NCBI GenBank assembly: GCA_963667195.1
Contig: OY762962.1
Coordinates: 1,426,001 to 1,490,000 of the forward strand
Direction: 5' to 3'
DNA length: 64,000 nucleotides
Source of the DNA: UBA7703 sp963667195
GTDB taxonomy: Bacteria; Bacillota; Clostridia; Christensenellales; CAG-138
Part shown: positions 11,910 through 20,516 of the stretch, piece after piece
How positions within the stretch are numbered: position 1 is the stretch's first letter
How the letters are laid out: each line of letters opens with the position of its first letter
Position numbers and translations under genes: made by a program
Notes under the pieces: generated by a model
Database searches by the model: none
Told to the model about the DNA's origin: nothing
What the model saw: the letters and a program-made list of their open reading frames with translations, nothing else

Positions 11910-13208
11910 TTACTGTGCGTCGGGCTTGTACTCGCCGAAGGTGACGGAGACGGTCTGCTCCTTGCCGTCGCGCTGAATGGTCAGCGTCGCGGTGTCGCCC
12001 GCGTTGAAGCCGCTGATGATGCTGGCCAGCGCGGAGTTGGAAGTAATCTCGGTATCGTTCACCTTGAGGATCAGGTCGCCCGTCTTGAGCCCTGCCTTTT
12101 CAGCGGCGCTGCCGGAGACGATCTGGGCAATCTGCACACTGCTGGTACCAGTGTTGAAGAAATTGCCGAAGAACCCGTTCATGCCGTTGTTCGAGTCGGA
12201 CGAGAGGGTGACATCCTGCGTATAAACGCCGAGGTACGCTCTGCCGAGCACGTAACCGTGGTCGATGAGGTTCGAGATGATGGTCTTTACGCTGCTCACC
12301 GGAATCGCGAAGCCGAGGCCTTCGGAGTTGCTGCTGCTGGCTTTCGCGTTGACGATGCCGATGAGCGAGCCGCTGGCGTTAAAGAGTCCGCCGCCGGAGT
12401 TGCCCGGGCTGATGGCTGCATCGGTCTGAATCAGTTTCATCTTCGTGTTTTCCACCGTGACCTCACGGCTGAGCGCGCTGATGATGCCGCTGGTTGCGGT
12501 TCCGCGCAGTTCGCCGAGCGGGTTACCGATGGCGATGACGTCTTCACCGACCGTTAGCATGTCGGAATCCCCAAGGGTTGCGGGGGTCAGTCCGGTTTTG
12601 TCGATCTTGAGCACGGCGAGGTCGCTTCTCGTATCGCTGCCGATCAGCTTGGCGTCGTATTCGTTGTCGTCGTTGAGGATGACTTTGATGCTTTCCGCGC
12701 CGTCCACAACGTGCTTGCAGGTGACGATATAGCCGTCGCTGGTCAGGATGATGCCGCTGCCGCTGCCGAGCTGCGCCTGTTGGCCGCTTTGATCGGTGCT
12801 GCTGTTGCCGCCGCCGAAGTTAAAGCCGGTGTTGCCGCTTGCGGTGTAGTAGGTGTCAATTCCGACGACGGATGGCGCGGTGAGCTCGATGATCTGCGCC
12901 TTGCTGAAGGTGTTAGCAAAGCTGCTGGCGGAGGCGTTTGTGAGCCCCGATTCGGTTCCGGTCGCATTCGCCTGCTTGATCTCGCTGCTTGCCGCCTGCT
13001 GTGTGGCGAGCGCGGAGAGCTGTTCGCCGACATACTGACGCGTATACACACCGCCGAGTACGCCGCCTAACAGCACGGCGACCAGCATGAATACGATCAA
13101 AGTCGAGTATCGTACACCGCGCGGCTCACGGCGCCGTGGCGCGCGGGCGCCGCTGTCCTGTGTGCTGGGGGAAGAGTACCGTTCATACCAATCATTGTTT
13201 TGATCCAT
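11910..13208 (-). CDS. htrA: Membrane-anchored HtrA/DegP-type serine protease
   Basis: 432 residues, ribosome site GAAAGGAGTG. Order of parts: short cytosolic segment rich in Arg, one membrane helix at about 34-55, a Gly/Ser/Gln-rich linker, trypsin-like protease domain, one PDZ domain from about 325. The catalytic triad is visible as His166 (TCKHVVDG), Asp196 (RSDLAVLKI) and Ser271 (GNSGGGL). Such proteases degrade or refold damaged exported proteins. In many Firmicutes htrA sits beside walJ and rlmH; here those two are about 23 kb away. The preceding residues in the His motif (Cys-Lys where Asn-Ala or Asn-Asn is usual) are a small oddity. Confidence 0.95.
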   Translation of the reverse strand: MDQNNDWYERYSSPSTQDSGARAPRRREPRGVRYSTLIVFMLVAVLLGGVLGGVYTRQYVGEQLSALATQQAASSEIKQANATGTESGLTNASASSFANTFSKAQIIELTAPSVVGIDTYYTASGNTGFNFGGGNSSTDQSGQQAQLGSGSGIILTSDGYIVTCKHVVDGAESIKVILNDDNEYDAKLIGSDTRSDLAVLKIDKTGLTPATLGDSDMLTVGEDVIAIGNPLGELRGTATSGIISALSREVTVENTKMKLIQTDAAISPGNSGGGLFNASGSLIGIVNAKASSSNSEGLGFAIPVSSVKTIISNLIDHGYVLGRAYLGVYTQDVTLSSDSNNGMNGFFGNFFNTGTSSVQIAQIVSGSAAEKAGLKTGDLILKVNDTEITSNSALASIISGFNAGDTATLTIQRDGKEQTVSVTFGEYKPDAQ

Positions 13209-13347
13209 GTTCGTTCACTCCTTTCAAGAGATGTCAAAGGATTTGCGGGGTTGTGATGGTTCGCGTCGGCTTGTATGATGGGGGCTTGTTCCGCTCGGAA
13301 CACGCCGAAAGTGCCACATCGGGGACAGGGTAGGCGGAGGGACGAAT

Positions 13348-13368
13348 CACAACCTCTTTTCGGTTGTG
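13348..13368 (-). promoter_or_regulatory. Hairpin at the start of the htrA transcript
   Basis: CACAACC/GGTTGTG arms with a seven-base loop, right at the predicted 5' end of the htrA mRNA. It could stabilise the message; a role as operator is equally possible. Confidence 0.4.
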
Positions 13369-13373
13369 AATAG

Positions 13374-13401
13374 AGTATAGAAAATCAATTTGAACTTTCA
13401 A
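13374..13401 (-). promoter_or_regulatory. Promoter of htrA
   Basis: On the minus strand TTGAAA (13396-13401), 16-base spacer, TATACT (13374-13379). The transcript would have a leader of about 160 nt. The rest of 13209-13502 holds no gene. Confidence 0.65.
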
Positions 13402-13460
13402 TAGTATGCATTTGAAGAACTTATGTAAGATTTCGTACAGATTATGGCAACGCGCAAGCA

Positions 13461-13489
13461 AAAAAGCAGCGGGAAACCCGCTGCTTTTT
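13461..13489 (-). terminator. Terminator of the lipoprotein gene
   Basis: AAAAAGCAGCGGG and its complement around a three-base loop, ending in a T-run on the minus strand, 14 bases beyond the stop codon of the gene at 13503-14837. Confidence 0.9.
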
Positions 13490-13502
13490 GTGAATCGTGT
13501 TG

Positions 13503-14837
13503 TTACTTGATGATCGGGATCGTGATCTTACCGGTGTCCACGATCGGGTCTAGGGTACCCGCGTTGATGCGAGAAATCTTGAGATCGCAGACGATGCTGG
13601 TTGCAGCGGAGAGCGTACCCTCAGGAGCACCGTCCGCCCAGAGCAGAATATATCCGTGCGTAGTCGGGTAGCTATTGGTGCAGTAGGTTTTCAGAAAATA
13701 GACGGTACCATCGACCGTGAACCTCGGATTGGAAGGATAGGCCGTGATGTCCAGCTGCTTGATATAGTTCTGGGTGATATTCTCAAAGTCAAGCAGGATT
13801 GCCTCGTGGCCGTCAAACTGCGTGATGCCCATGTTGCGCAGAATGAAATAAGATAGATCGCTCTGGTACACGATCGGGCCGGGATCCGGTGCGTTCGCGA
13901 CGGTTTCCGCGACGTTCGGGTCGGTGATGGTCGCGAGCACCGGGCGGTTCAGACGGCCGTCGAACTGCGTCAGGGTCAGATACAGATCGAGCTTTGAAAG
14001 CGCGGTGATGTTCTGCCGCGTCATGACCTCGGTTCCGTCCAGCGCAAGCAGCAGATATTTGCCCTCGTCAACGGTGTAAGCGCGGTTGATGATGTTGGTG
14101 TATCCGGCGTAGACGGGGTCTACCATCACGCTCTTCCACTTTGCGCCGGGTTTCTTGTAGAGCAGCGCACGCGTGTTTTGCAGCGTACCGTCGATGCCCT
14201 GTAGATATACGGCAAGATTCTTGTCCTCGTAGACAAGCGTTGCGCCTTCCGCGGGCGAAGCGGGCGCGGTTGCGTCCGGAATGGCATAGGTGGCGCTCAG
14301 GTGAGAGCCGACCGCCTTTGCGGTTGCATCGTCGATGATGCTCAAATCAAGCGTAAAGCCCGCCAGCGAGGCGAGATTCATGTACGTTGCGTTGGGGTTA
14401 TCCAGAAAGCTGACGACGACGCTCGCCGTGCGGGTTTCGCCCGCGGCGATCTTTTCAGCGTCCTGCAACACACCTTCGACCTGCCAGTCGTTGAGGCAGA
14501 CGCCCTCCAGCTGGAGCGAGACGCTGGCGGCAGACGCGTTCTGAATCGAAAGATCGATATAGGTCATGTAGTTCGGGCTGAAACGCACGTTCGTTGCGGT
14601 GACGGTAACCTTGTTGGAGTAAAAGAGCTTTTCGCTCAATGCGGTCTCGGTGAAGACGGGTTCGGGCGTGGGAGCCGGGGTTGATACCGCGGTGGGCTCC
14701 GGCGAGGGTGCTTCGCTTGGCGCTGCCGTTGGGGCTTGCGCTGCTGCATCGGTGGCGGTTGCAGCGGGCGCGGGAGCGCACGCAAGGCATGTGAACGCGA
14801 GGATCAGGGCGAATGCCGGGATCGCTTTTTTTATCAT
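13503..14837 (-). CDS. Secreted lipoprotein-like protein, unknown function
   Basis: 444 residues from the ATG with AAGGAGCC nine bases upstream (an in-frame ATG 21 bases earlier would place that site inside the gene). A hydrophobic signal (KKAIPAFALILAFTCLACA) ends in a cysteine that could be lipidated, although the lipobox is imperfect because Cys occupies -3. Then comes an Ala/Pro/Thr/Glu linker of about 45 residues and a beta-rich body (TVTATNVRFSPNYMTYIDLSI, ILLDFENITQNYIKQLDI) that reads like two immunoglobulin-type domains. I do not recognise a family. It is divergent from the deacetylase lipoprotein gene, and both carry the same kind of Thr/Pro linker. Confidence 0.75.
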   Translation of the reverse strand: MIKKAIPAFALILAFTCLACAPAPAATATDAAAQAPTAAPSEAPSPEPTAVSTPAPTPEPVFTETALSEKLFYSNKVTVTATNVRFSPNYMTYIDLSIQNASAASVSLQLEGVCLNDWQVEGVLQDAEKIAAGETRTASVVVSFLDNPNATYMNLASLAGFTLDLSIIDDATAKAVGSHLSATYAIPDATAPASPAEGATLVYEDKNLAVYLQGIDGTLQNTRALLYKKPGAKWKSVMVDPVYAGYTNIINRAYTVDEGKYLLLALDGTEVMTRQNITALSKLDLYLTLTQFDGRLNRPVLATITDPNVAETVANAPDPGPIVYQSDLSYFILRNMGITQFDGHEAILLDFENITQNYIKQLDITAYPSNPRFTVDGTVYFLKTYCTNSYPTTHGYILLWADGAPEGTLSAATSIVCDLKISRINAGTLDPIVDTGKITIPIIK

Positions 14838-14988
14838 ATAGTAGGGCTCCTTGTTCAACAGTCAAATGAATCACAATAACCTTACAAATCCACTGACCAA
14901 ATGTCAAGCGAAACACGCGGGAACACGCCCCTGGGGCATAAAAACAAGCCGCATTTTACTGTCTTTCCATCGTTAAGATTCGCTGTCG

Positions 14989-14997
14989 TGTTATAAT
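14989..14997 (+). promoter_or_regulatory. Extended -10 promoter of the deacetylase gene
   Basis: TG-T-TATAAT, a perfect extended -10, 27 bases before the ATG at 15024; no good -35 is visible, as is common for this class. Confidence 0.6.
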
Positions 14998-15023
14998 ATG
15001 ATATCGCAAGCTTCGGGGGATCT

Positions 15024-15986
15024 ATGGTTCGAAGGATTTTTTTCATGAGTGCTGTTCTGCTGCTGGTGATTTTGACCGGCTGCGGAAGAACGCTACCTCC
15101 GCCCAAGCATGCAGAAGAGCATGCGAAGCCTTATCCCATCGAAGTAATCACCGCCGTACCGGAGAAACCAAAACCCACCGCGACGCCGCTGCCGACCGCA
15201 ACGCCGATGGCGACACTTGACGCGCCGTGGTATCGCGATCGAAACGAGCAACTGCGAACGCTCATCCGTAACTATCGCCCAAAGGCGACGGAGGCGGAGA
15301 TCGACCAAGCGATTGCACGCATGGCGATCGACCCGAATAAGCCGATGGTCGCGCTGACGTTTGATGATGGCCCGAAACCCGGTATCACCGACAAGATACT
15401 GGATGTATTGGAGCAATATAACGCGCGGGCGACATTCTTTGTGCTTGGCTGGCGTTTCGGGCGCGAAGGGAAAGAAGATATTCTGCGCAGGGCGGTCTCC
15501 CTCGGCTGCGAAATCGGGAACCATACCTGGTCGCACGACCTTCTGCCGGGGCAAAACTATGTTGCCGTGCGCAACGAGATACGCAACACAAATAAGGTAG
15601 TCTTCGATATCGCGGGTGTGCAACCGCACTGCTTCCGGCCGCCGGGCGGGCAAAATACCTACGAGGCGATGCGCGTGGCACGCGAAAACGACATGGTTGT
15701 CGTGCTCTGGTCGCAGAGCGGAAATGTGCACGAGGGCGATCCGAACAAAATCGCGCAAAATGTGGAGAAGCAGATTGTGGACGGCGATGTGCTGGAGGAC
15801 GGGGATATCGTGCTTTTGCACGATACGCACGTGAGCATGGTCGACGCGGTCAAGATTATCGTGCCGAAGCTGATCGACGAAGGATACCAGCTCGTGACGG
15901 TCTGGGAGCTCCTGAATTGCGCCGATCAACCGCCTGTTTACGGCAGGGTGTACGATCGCCAGGGGCCTCCGATCGAGTATCGCTAG
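15024..15986 (+). CDS. Polysaccharide deacetylase lipoprotein (NodB domain, CE4)
   Basis: 320 residues. Signal peptide with lipobox LTGC (Cys20), then a Pro/Thr-rich spacer to about 65, a short helical region, and the NodB domain from about 107. The catalytic motifs are intact: TFDDGP (Asp114 base, Asp115 metal), H167-TWS-H171 (metal ligands), RPPGG (205-209) and LLHDTH. CE4 enzymes remove acetyl groups from peptidoglycan or exopolysaccharide, often giving lysozyme resistance; which polymer is used here cannot be told. The gene stands alone between a promoter with extended -10 and a terminator. Confidence 0.93.
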   Translation: MVRRIFFMSAVLLLVILTGCGRTLPPPKHAEEHAKPYPIEVITAVPEKPKPTATPLPTATPMATLDAPWYRDRNEQLRTLIRNYRPKATEAEIDQAIARMAIDPNKPMVALTFDDGPKPGITDKILDVLEQYNARATFFVLGWRFGREGKEDILRRAVSLGCEIGNHTWSHDLLPGQNYVAVRNEIRNTNKVVFDIAGVQPHCFRPPGGQNTYEAMRVARENDMVVVLWSQSGNVHEGDPNKIAQNVEKQIVDGDVLEDGDIVLLHDTHVSMVDAVKIIVPKLIDEGYQLVTVWELLNCADQPPVYGRVYDRQGPPIEYR

Positions 15987-16127
15987 ATTGTGTGAGTGCG
16001 GAGTGGAAACTGCGCTTGACAAAGAGTGATAGACCTCCGCAAAACCCGAATTCACAAGTGTGCAACTAAATAAACAATGAGCCCGCGGAAAATTCAAAAA
16101 GCAGTTTTTCGTGGCTCAGCCTTCAAA

Positions 16128-16164
16128 AAAACGCCGCACTGGTTAAAGACCCGTGCGGCGTTTT
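16128..16164 (+). terminator. Terminator after the deacetylase gene
   Basis: Stem AAAACGCCGCAC with its complement GTGCGGCGTTTT, preceded by seven A. Located 140 bases past the stop. Confidence 0.85.
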
Positions 16165-16342
16165 GCGAGTGCCACCGAGCGCGCACCTACAGCGTCTATC
16201 GACATATATGAAGCAAAACGACGAAAAACGCCGAGCGGAAACAGTATATTATTCTCGCCGGGATGCCTCGGAAATTGCAGGAATTATGCTGACTGCCACC
16301 GTATTTTGGGACAAAAGATTGCATAAAAGAAATTTGGGTGTG

Positions 16343-16371
16343 TTGACTTTTCATTTGATACCATTTAAACT
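16343..16371 (+). promoter_or_regulatory. Promoter of the nucleoside-uptake operon
   Basis: TTGACT (16343-16348), 17-base spacer, TAAACT (16366-16371), in an AT-rich stretch 90 bases before the lipoprotein start. I looked for a purine riboswitch between here and the start and did not see its conserved loops. Confidence 0.65.
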
Positions 16372-16460
16372 GAATACGTGGATTTGCCGATTCACGATGA
16401 ACTTTCACGCATATCTTGGTTGACAAATCTATCAACAGAAAGAAGAGAGGAAAATCAAAA

Positions 16461-17576
16461 ATGAAGAAACTGGTAGCGATCCTGCTGACTGTGTTGGTGG
16501 CATTTTCGATGTTTGCCTGCAAGACGGCCTCCGATGCAACCGCAGCCGCGGGTGACAAAAAGGTCTATAACGTCGTCAGCCTCGTCAACGGCAACTTGGG
16601 CGACAAGTCCTTCTTTGATTCCGCAGAATCCGGCCTGAAAGCCCTTCAGGATGCCGGACGCATCACCTACAAGACCATCGAGATGGGCGGCACGGACGAG
16701 GATCAGCCGAAGTGGCTGGAGACCCTCTACGAAGTTGCCGAATCCAAAGAGTATGATCTGATCATCGTTGGTACGTACCAAATGCCCGACTACCTCAAGG
16801 AAGTCGCCACTGCGTATCCGGATCAGAAGTTCCTCATCTATGACGACACCTCCTATGTCGGCGAAAACGCCAACGTCGTCAACATCAGCTACAAGCAGAA
16901 CGACATGGGTTACCTCATCGGCGTGTTTGCGGCAGCGATGACCACGGATACCTCCGTGAAGAACATCAACGCGGATAAAGTCGTCGGCTTCGTCGGCGGC
17001 GTGGACAGCCCCGTCATCAACGACTTCCTCTATGGCTTCCTCGAGGGCGTGAAAGCGACCGATCCGGAAGTCAAGGTGGACACCCGCTATGTCAACAGCT
17101 ATGTCGACACCGCGACCGCCAAGGAAATGGGTCTTTCGATGATCTCCGATAACAAAGCGGACATCCTCTGGGGTGTTGCGGGACTTTCCGGCAACGGCGC
17201 TGCGGAAGCGGCTCTGGAATCCGGAAAAGCCTGGTTCATCGGCGTTGACTCCGACCAGGAGCTTACCCTGAAGCCCGAACTCGCAGCCATCACGCTGACC
17301 TCGGGACTCAAGAACGTCGGCCAGTCCATCATCTGGATCTTTGACGAATGGGATGCGGGCCGCACCTACTGGGGCAAGCTCGTCAACCTCGGCCTCACCG
17401 AAGGCGGCGTCGGCATCGTGACCGACAAGAACTTCGCCTCCGTTGCGCCCAAGGCCGTTCAGGACAAGGTCCTTGCAGCGGAAGCCGCCATCAAAGACGG
17501 CACGATCAAGGTTGATACCGCCATCGGCGACGACACCAATGCGGTCATCGCGCTGCGCGACTCCATGCAGCCGTAA
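16461..17576 (+). CDS. BMP-family substrate-binding lipoprotein (nucleoside ABC transporter)
   Basis: 371 residues; start chosen at the MKKLVAILL signal peptide after AGAGAGG, not at an upstream in-frame ATG. Lipobox MFAC, Cys20 lipidated. The mature part has the Bmp/PnrA fold: NVVSLVNGNLGDKSFFDSA, EYDLIIVGTYQM, FLIYDDTSY, NVVNISYKQNDMGYLIGVFAAAMT, VVGFVGGVDSPVINDFLYGFLEGV. Proteins of this group (PnrA, BmpA) bind nucleosides. The ABC ATPase and permeases follow after a partial terminator, which would give more binding protein than membrane parts, the usual stoichiometry. Two nucleoside hydrolases downstream support nucleosides as substrate. Confidence 0.93.
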   Translation: MKKLVAILLTVLVAFSMFACKTASDATAAAGDKKVYNVVSLVNGNLGDKSFFDSAESGLKALQDAGRITYKTIEMGGTDEDQPKWLETLYEVAESKEYDLIIVGTYQMPDYLKEVATAYPDQKFLIYDDTSYVGENANVVNISYKQNDMGYLIGVFAAAMTTDTSVKNINADKVVGFVGGVDSPVINDFLYGFLEGVKATDPEVKVDTRYVNSYVDTATAKEMGLSMISDNKADILWGVAGLSGNGAAEAALESGKAWFIGVDSDQELTLKPELAAITLTSGLKNVGQSIIWIFDEWDAGRTYWGKLVNLGLTEGGVGIVTDKNFASVAPKAVQDKVLAAEAAIKDGTIKVDTAIGDDTNAVIALRDSMQP

Positions 17577-17611
17577 GGCAAACCAAACGGATACGATTTT
17601 GAAGTATCGCT

Positions 17612-17654
17612 AAGAAACACCGGGGGAGGGCGACGTGCCCTTCCCCGGTTTCTT
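17612..17654 (+). terminator. Intercistronic terminator after the binding-protein gene
   Basis: GAAAC, CCGGGG and AGGGC pair with GCCCT, CCCCGG and GTTTC around GACGT; two unpaired bases; short T-run TTTCTT at the end. Probably a leaky terminator that lowers expression of the transporter genes. Confidence 0.75.
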
Positions 17655-17717
17655 CCAATCAAACCCGGATTTACTACTTATTAAAGCGCTCTTTCGAACG
17701 TGTTTCCCCGCGCGGCG

Positions 17718-17746
17718 TTGAATTGCCGCCTCTTTTATATTAAGAT
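17718..17746 (+). promoter_or_regulatory. Second promoter, before the ABC ATPase gene
   Basis: TTGAAT (17718-17723), 17-base spacer, TAAGAT (17741-17746), 88 bases upstream of the ATPase start. Confidence 0.5.
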
Positions 17747-17833
17747 ATCTATAAAATCAACAATTCGCTATTCAATCGGAATCATAACCGCACTGCGGTT
17801 CTCTATACACAATCCATGTAAAGGGGCAACTCT

Positions 17834-19405
17834 ATGGAACAACATCAAACCGATCTCGTCGTACAGATGAAGGGCATCACAAAGGTATACCCAAACGGTA
17901 TTGCCGCCAATCAGGAGGTCGATTTCTCCGTGCGTCGCGGCGAAATTCACGCGCTGATGGGCGAAAACGGCGCGGGCAAGAGCACGCTGATGAAGATTCT
18001 CTTCGGCTTGGAGCAACCGACCGAGGGTGAAATCATCGTAAACGGCGAGAAGGTCTCGCTCACGAGCCCGATGAGTGCGATTGCGCACGGCATCGGCATG
18101 GTACACCAGCACTTCATGCTGGTGCCGAGCCTCACCGTTGCGGAGAACATCGTTCTCGGCATCGTGCCGAAAAAGAACGGTATGTTCATCGACTTTAAAA
18201 AGGCGACGGAGCTGACGCGCGAGTATGCGGAAAAGTTTAACCTCGCGGTCAACCCCGACGCAAAGGTTGCGGATATTCCCGTCGGCATGAAGCAGAAGGT
18301 GGAGATCCTCAAGGCGCTGATTCGGGGAGCGAAGATCCTGATACTCGACGAACCCACCGCGGTTCTGACCACGCAGGAGACGGCGGAACTCTTCCGCGAG
18401 CTCGTGCACCTTAAGGAACAGGGCTACACCATCATCTTCATCTCCCATAAGCTCAACGAAATCAAGCAGATTACCGACCGTCTAACCATCATGCGCGGCG
18501 GCAAATCGATGGGCGTTTACGAGACCAGCTCGATCACCGAGCAGGAGATTTCCCGCCTCATGGTAGGTCGTGACGTCATTCTGGACGTACAGAAGGATAC
18601 CGCCAAGCCCACGGACGTGGTGCTGAAGGTGCGCGACCTCCACTACACGAACGAATGGAACAAGAAGATGCTCGACGGCGTCTCCTTCGACGTGCGCAAG
18701 GGCGAAATCCTCGGCGTCGCGGGCGTGGAAGGCAACGGTCAGCGCGAGCTGGTCGATATGCTGTTTGACCTCAACGAGCCGGACGCAGGAACGGCGTTTG
18801 TAAACGGCACGGACGTGATCCACGCGTCCCAGTCGAAGATTCGCGGCCTCGGTGTTTCGCTTGTGCCGGAGGATCGCATGACCTACGGAATCGCGGACAC
18901 CGCGACGATTGAAGAAAATCTGATCTCCGACCGTTTTGAGGAGAAGCGCTTTAATAAAGGGCCGCTGTTTAACATGAAGGCGATCCATGCGGAGAGCGAC
19001 CGTCTCATCAAGGACTACACCGTGCTCTGCAAGTCCAACAAGCAGAAGGTGAAGATGCTCTCCGGCGGCAATATTCAAAAGGTCGTCGTCGCGCGCGAGT
19101 TCTCCAGCGACCCGACGCTGATCATCGCCGACCAGCCCACGCGCGGCATCGACGTAGGAGCCACCGAGTTCATTCGCAAGAAGCTGGTCGATCTCTCCCG
19201 CTCGGGTATCGCGGTGTTACTCGTCTCCGCCGACCTCAACGAGGTCATGGAGCTGTCCGATAGTCTGATCGTGCTCTACGGCGGCAAGATCGCGGCCTAT
19301 TTTGAGGACACGAGCCAGCTGAACGACGAGATGATGGGTGAATACATGCTCGGCCTCAAGCGCCAGAGCGACGAGGAGATCGGGAGGGTGTGTCATGAAA
19401 GATAG
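17834..19405 (+). CDS. ABC transporter ATPase, double nucleotide-binding domain (nucleoside/sugar type)
   Basis: 523 residues made of two ABC modules in tandem, as in RbsA/MglA and the NupO/YufO nucleoside importers. First module: Walker A GENGAGKS (43-50), Walker B LILDEPT (Asp172, Glu173), with a weak signature around IPVGMKQKVEILKAL. Second module: degenerate Walker A (GVEGNGQREL) but a full signature LSGGNIQKVVVARE and Walker B IIADQPT, where Gln replaces the catalytic Glu. This asymmetry is typical of the family. Drives import through the two permeases encoded next; its end overlaps the first permease by 11 bases. Confidence 0.95.
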   Translation: MEQHQTDLVVQMKGITKVYPNGIAANQEVDFSVRRGEIHALMGENGAGKSTLMKILFGLEQPTEGEIIVNGEKVSLTSPMSAIAHGIGMVHQHFMLVPSLTVAENIVLGIVPKKNGMFIDFKKATELTREYAEKFNLAVNPDAKVADIPVGMKQKVEILKALIRGAKILILDEPTAVLTTQETAELFRELVHLKEQGYTIIFISHKLNEIKQITDRLTIMRGGKSMGVYETSSITEQEISRLMVGRDVILDVQKDTAKPTDVVLKVRDLHYTNEWNKKMLDGVSFDVRKGEILGVAGVEGNGQRELVDMLFDLNEPDAGTAFVNGTDVIHASQSKIRGLGVSLVPEDRMTYGIADTATIEENLISDRFEEKRFNKGPLFNMKAIHAESDRLIKDYTVLCKSNKQKVKMLSGGNIQKVVVAREFSSDPTLIIADQPTRGIDVGATEFIRKKLVDLSRSGIAVLLVSADLNEVMELSDSLIVLYGGKIAAYFEDTSQLNDEMMGEYMLGLKRQSDEEIGRVCHER

Positions 19406-20516
19406 AAGAATGTTTGGCTTCGAGCTGGTGCGCGGAGCCGCTGCCATTCTGCTTGCGCTCGGCGTAGGCACGATATTCATCTTTTTAAGCTCCGACGAGC
19501 CGTTTACCGCGCTGCGATATCTCTTGATCGGGCCGTTGATCTCCATCAAGGGCGGGCTTGCGAGCTTCAACACGCAGGGACTCTATACCATCCTCGCCGC
19601 GATGATTCCGACGATTTTCACGGGTCTCGCGGTCTGCGTGATGTTCTCGAGCAATCAGTTCAACCTCGCCGGCGAAGGCATCGTGATGGCGGGCGGGTTT
19701 GTCGCGGCGCTCGCGGGCATCTACATCCACATGAACACCGGCTGGCATGCGGTCATCTGCGTGCTCATCGCGGCGGTGCTCGGCGGCTTGATCATGCTCA
19801 TCCCCGCGCTCTTAAAGGTCAAGCTCGGCGCCAGCGAGATGGTCACGAGCCTCATGCTCAACTATGTTTGCATGTACCTCGTGCTGCACTTCCTGAACTA
19901 TAACTTTGCGGATCGCAGCAAGGGTTCCACACAGACCTACGCGTTTGCGGACACCGCGAGAATCGGTTCCCTCGTGCCGGGCGGCAGCAAGCTTACCTGG
20001 GGCTTTGTGGCGGCGCTCGTGTTCGTGGTCATCATAGCTCTTCTGATGTACCGTACGCGCTGGGGCTACGCCATCCGCATGATCGGCATCAACCAGGCGT
20101 TCTCGAAATACTCTGGCATGAAGGTCGGCGGAACGATCGTGCTTGCGCAGGTGATCGGCGGTGTGCTGAGTGGCATCGGCGGCGGCGTCGAGGTGCTGGG
20201 CCGTTATACCACCTTCCTCTGGAAGGAGCTGCCGGGCTATGGCTGGACGGGCGTGACCATCGCGATTCTCGCAAAGAATAATCCATTGCTCGTTCCTCTT
20301 GCCGCGTTCTTCATCGCGTATCTGAATAAGGGCTGCCAGCTCATGGCGACGTATTGCGATGTGCCGAGCGAGATGATCGATATCATTCAGGCTGCGATTT
20401 TCCTCTTCTTTGCCGCGGAGCAGTTCCTCAGCGGCTATCGTCAGAAGATCGTGGTCAAAAACGCGCAGGCGGATCTGGCAAAGGCCGCCGCCAATCTCGA
20501 AGGAGGTGCCGAATAA
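19395..20516 (+). CDS. ABC transporter permease 1 (nucleoside/sugar type)
   Basis: 373 residues from the ATG behind GGGAGGG, overlapping the ATPase end by 11 bases. Multi-spanning membrane protein of the BPD_transp_2 family with about eight to ten helices (for example LVRGAAAILLALGVGTIFIF and HAVICVLIAAVLGGLIMLIP). The EAA-like loop is suggested by NQAFSKYSGMKVGG. It pairs with the next permease to form the channel. Stop and following start share one base. Confidence 0.93.
   Translation: MKDRRMFGFELVRGAAAILLALGVGTIFIFLSSDEPFTALRYLLIGPLISIKGGLASFNTQGLYTILAAMIPTIFTGLAVCVMFSSNQFNLAGEGIVMAGGFVAALAGIYIHMNTGWHAVICVLIAAVLGGLIMLIPALLKVKLGASEMVTSLMLNYVCMYLVLHFLNYNFADRSKGSTQTYAFADTARIGSLVPGGSKLTWGFVAALVFVVIIALLMYRTRWGYAIRMIGINQAFSKYSGMKVGGTIVLAQVIGGVLSGIGGGVEVLGRYTTFLWKELPGYGWTGVTIAILAKNNPLLVPLAAFFIAYLNKGCQLMATYCDVPSEMIDIIQAAIFLFFAAEQFLSGYRQKIVVKNAQADLAKAAANLEGGAE

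Noticed and set aside
16372..16460. Possible purine riboswitch before the nucleoside transporter
   Set aside because: The conserved junction and loop sequences of purine riboswitches are not present in the leader.
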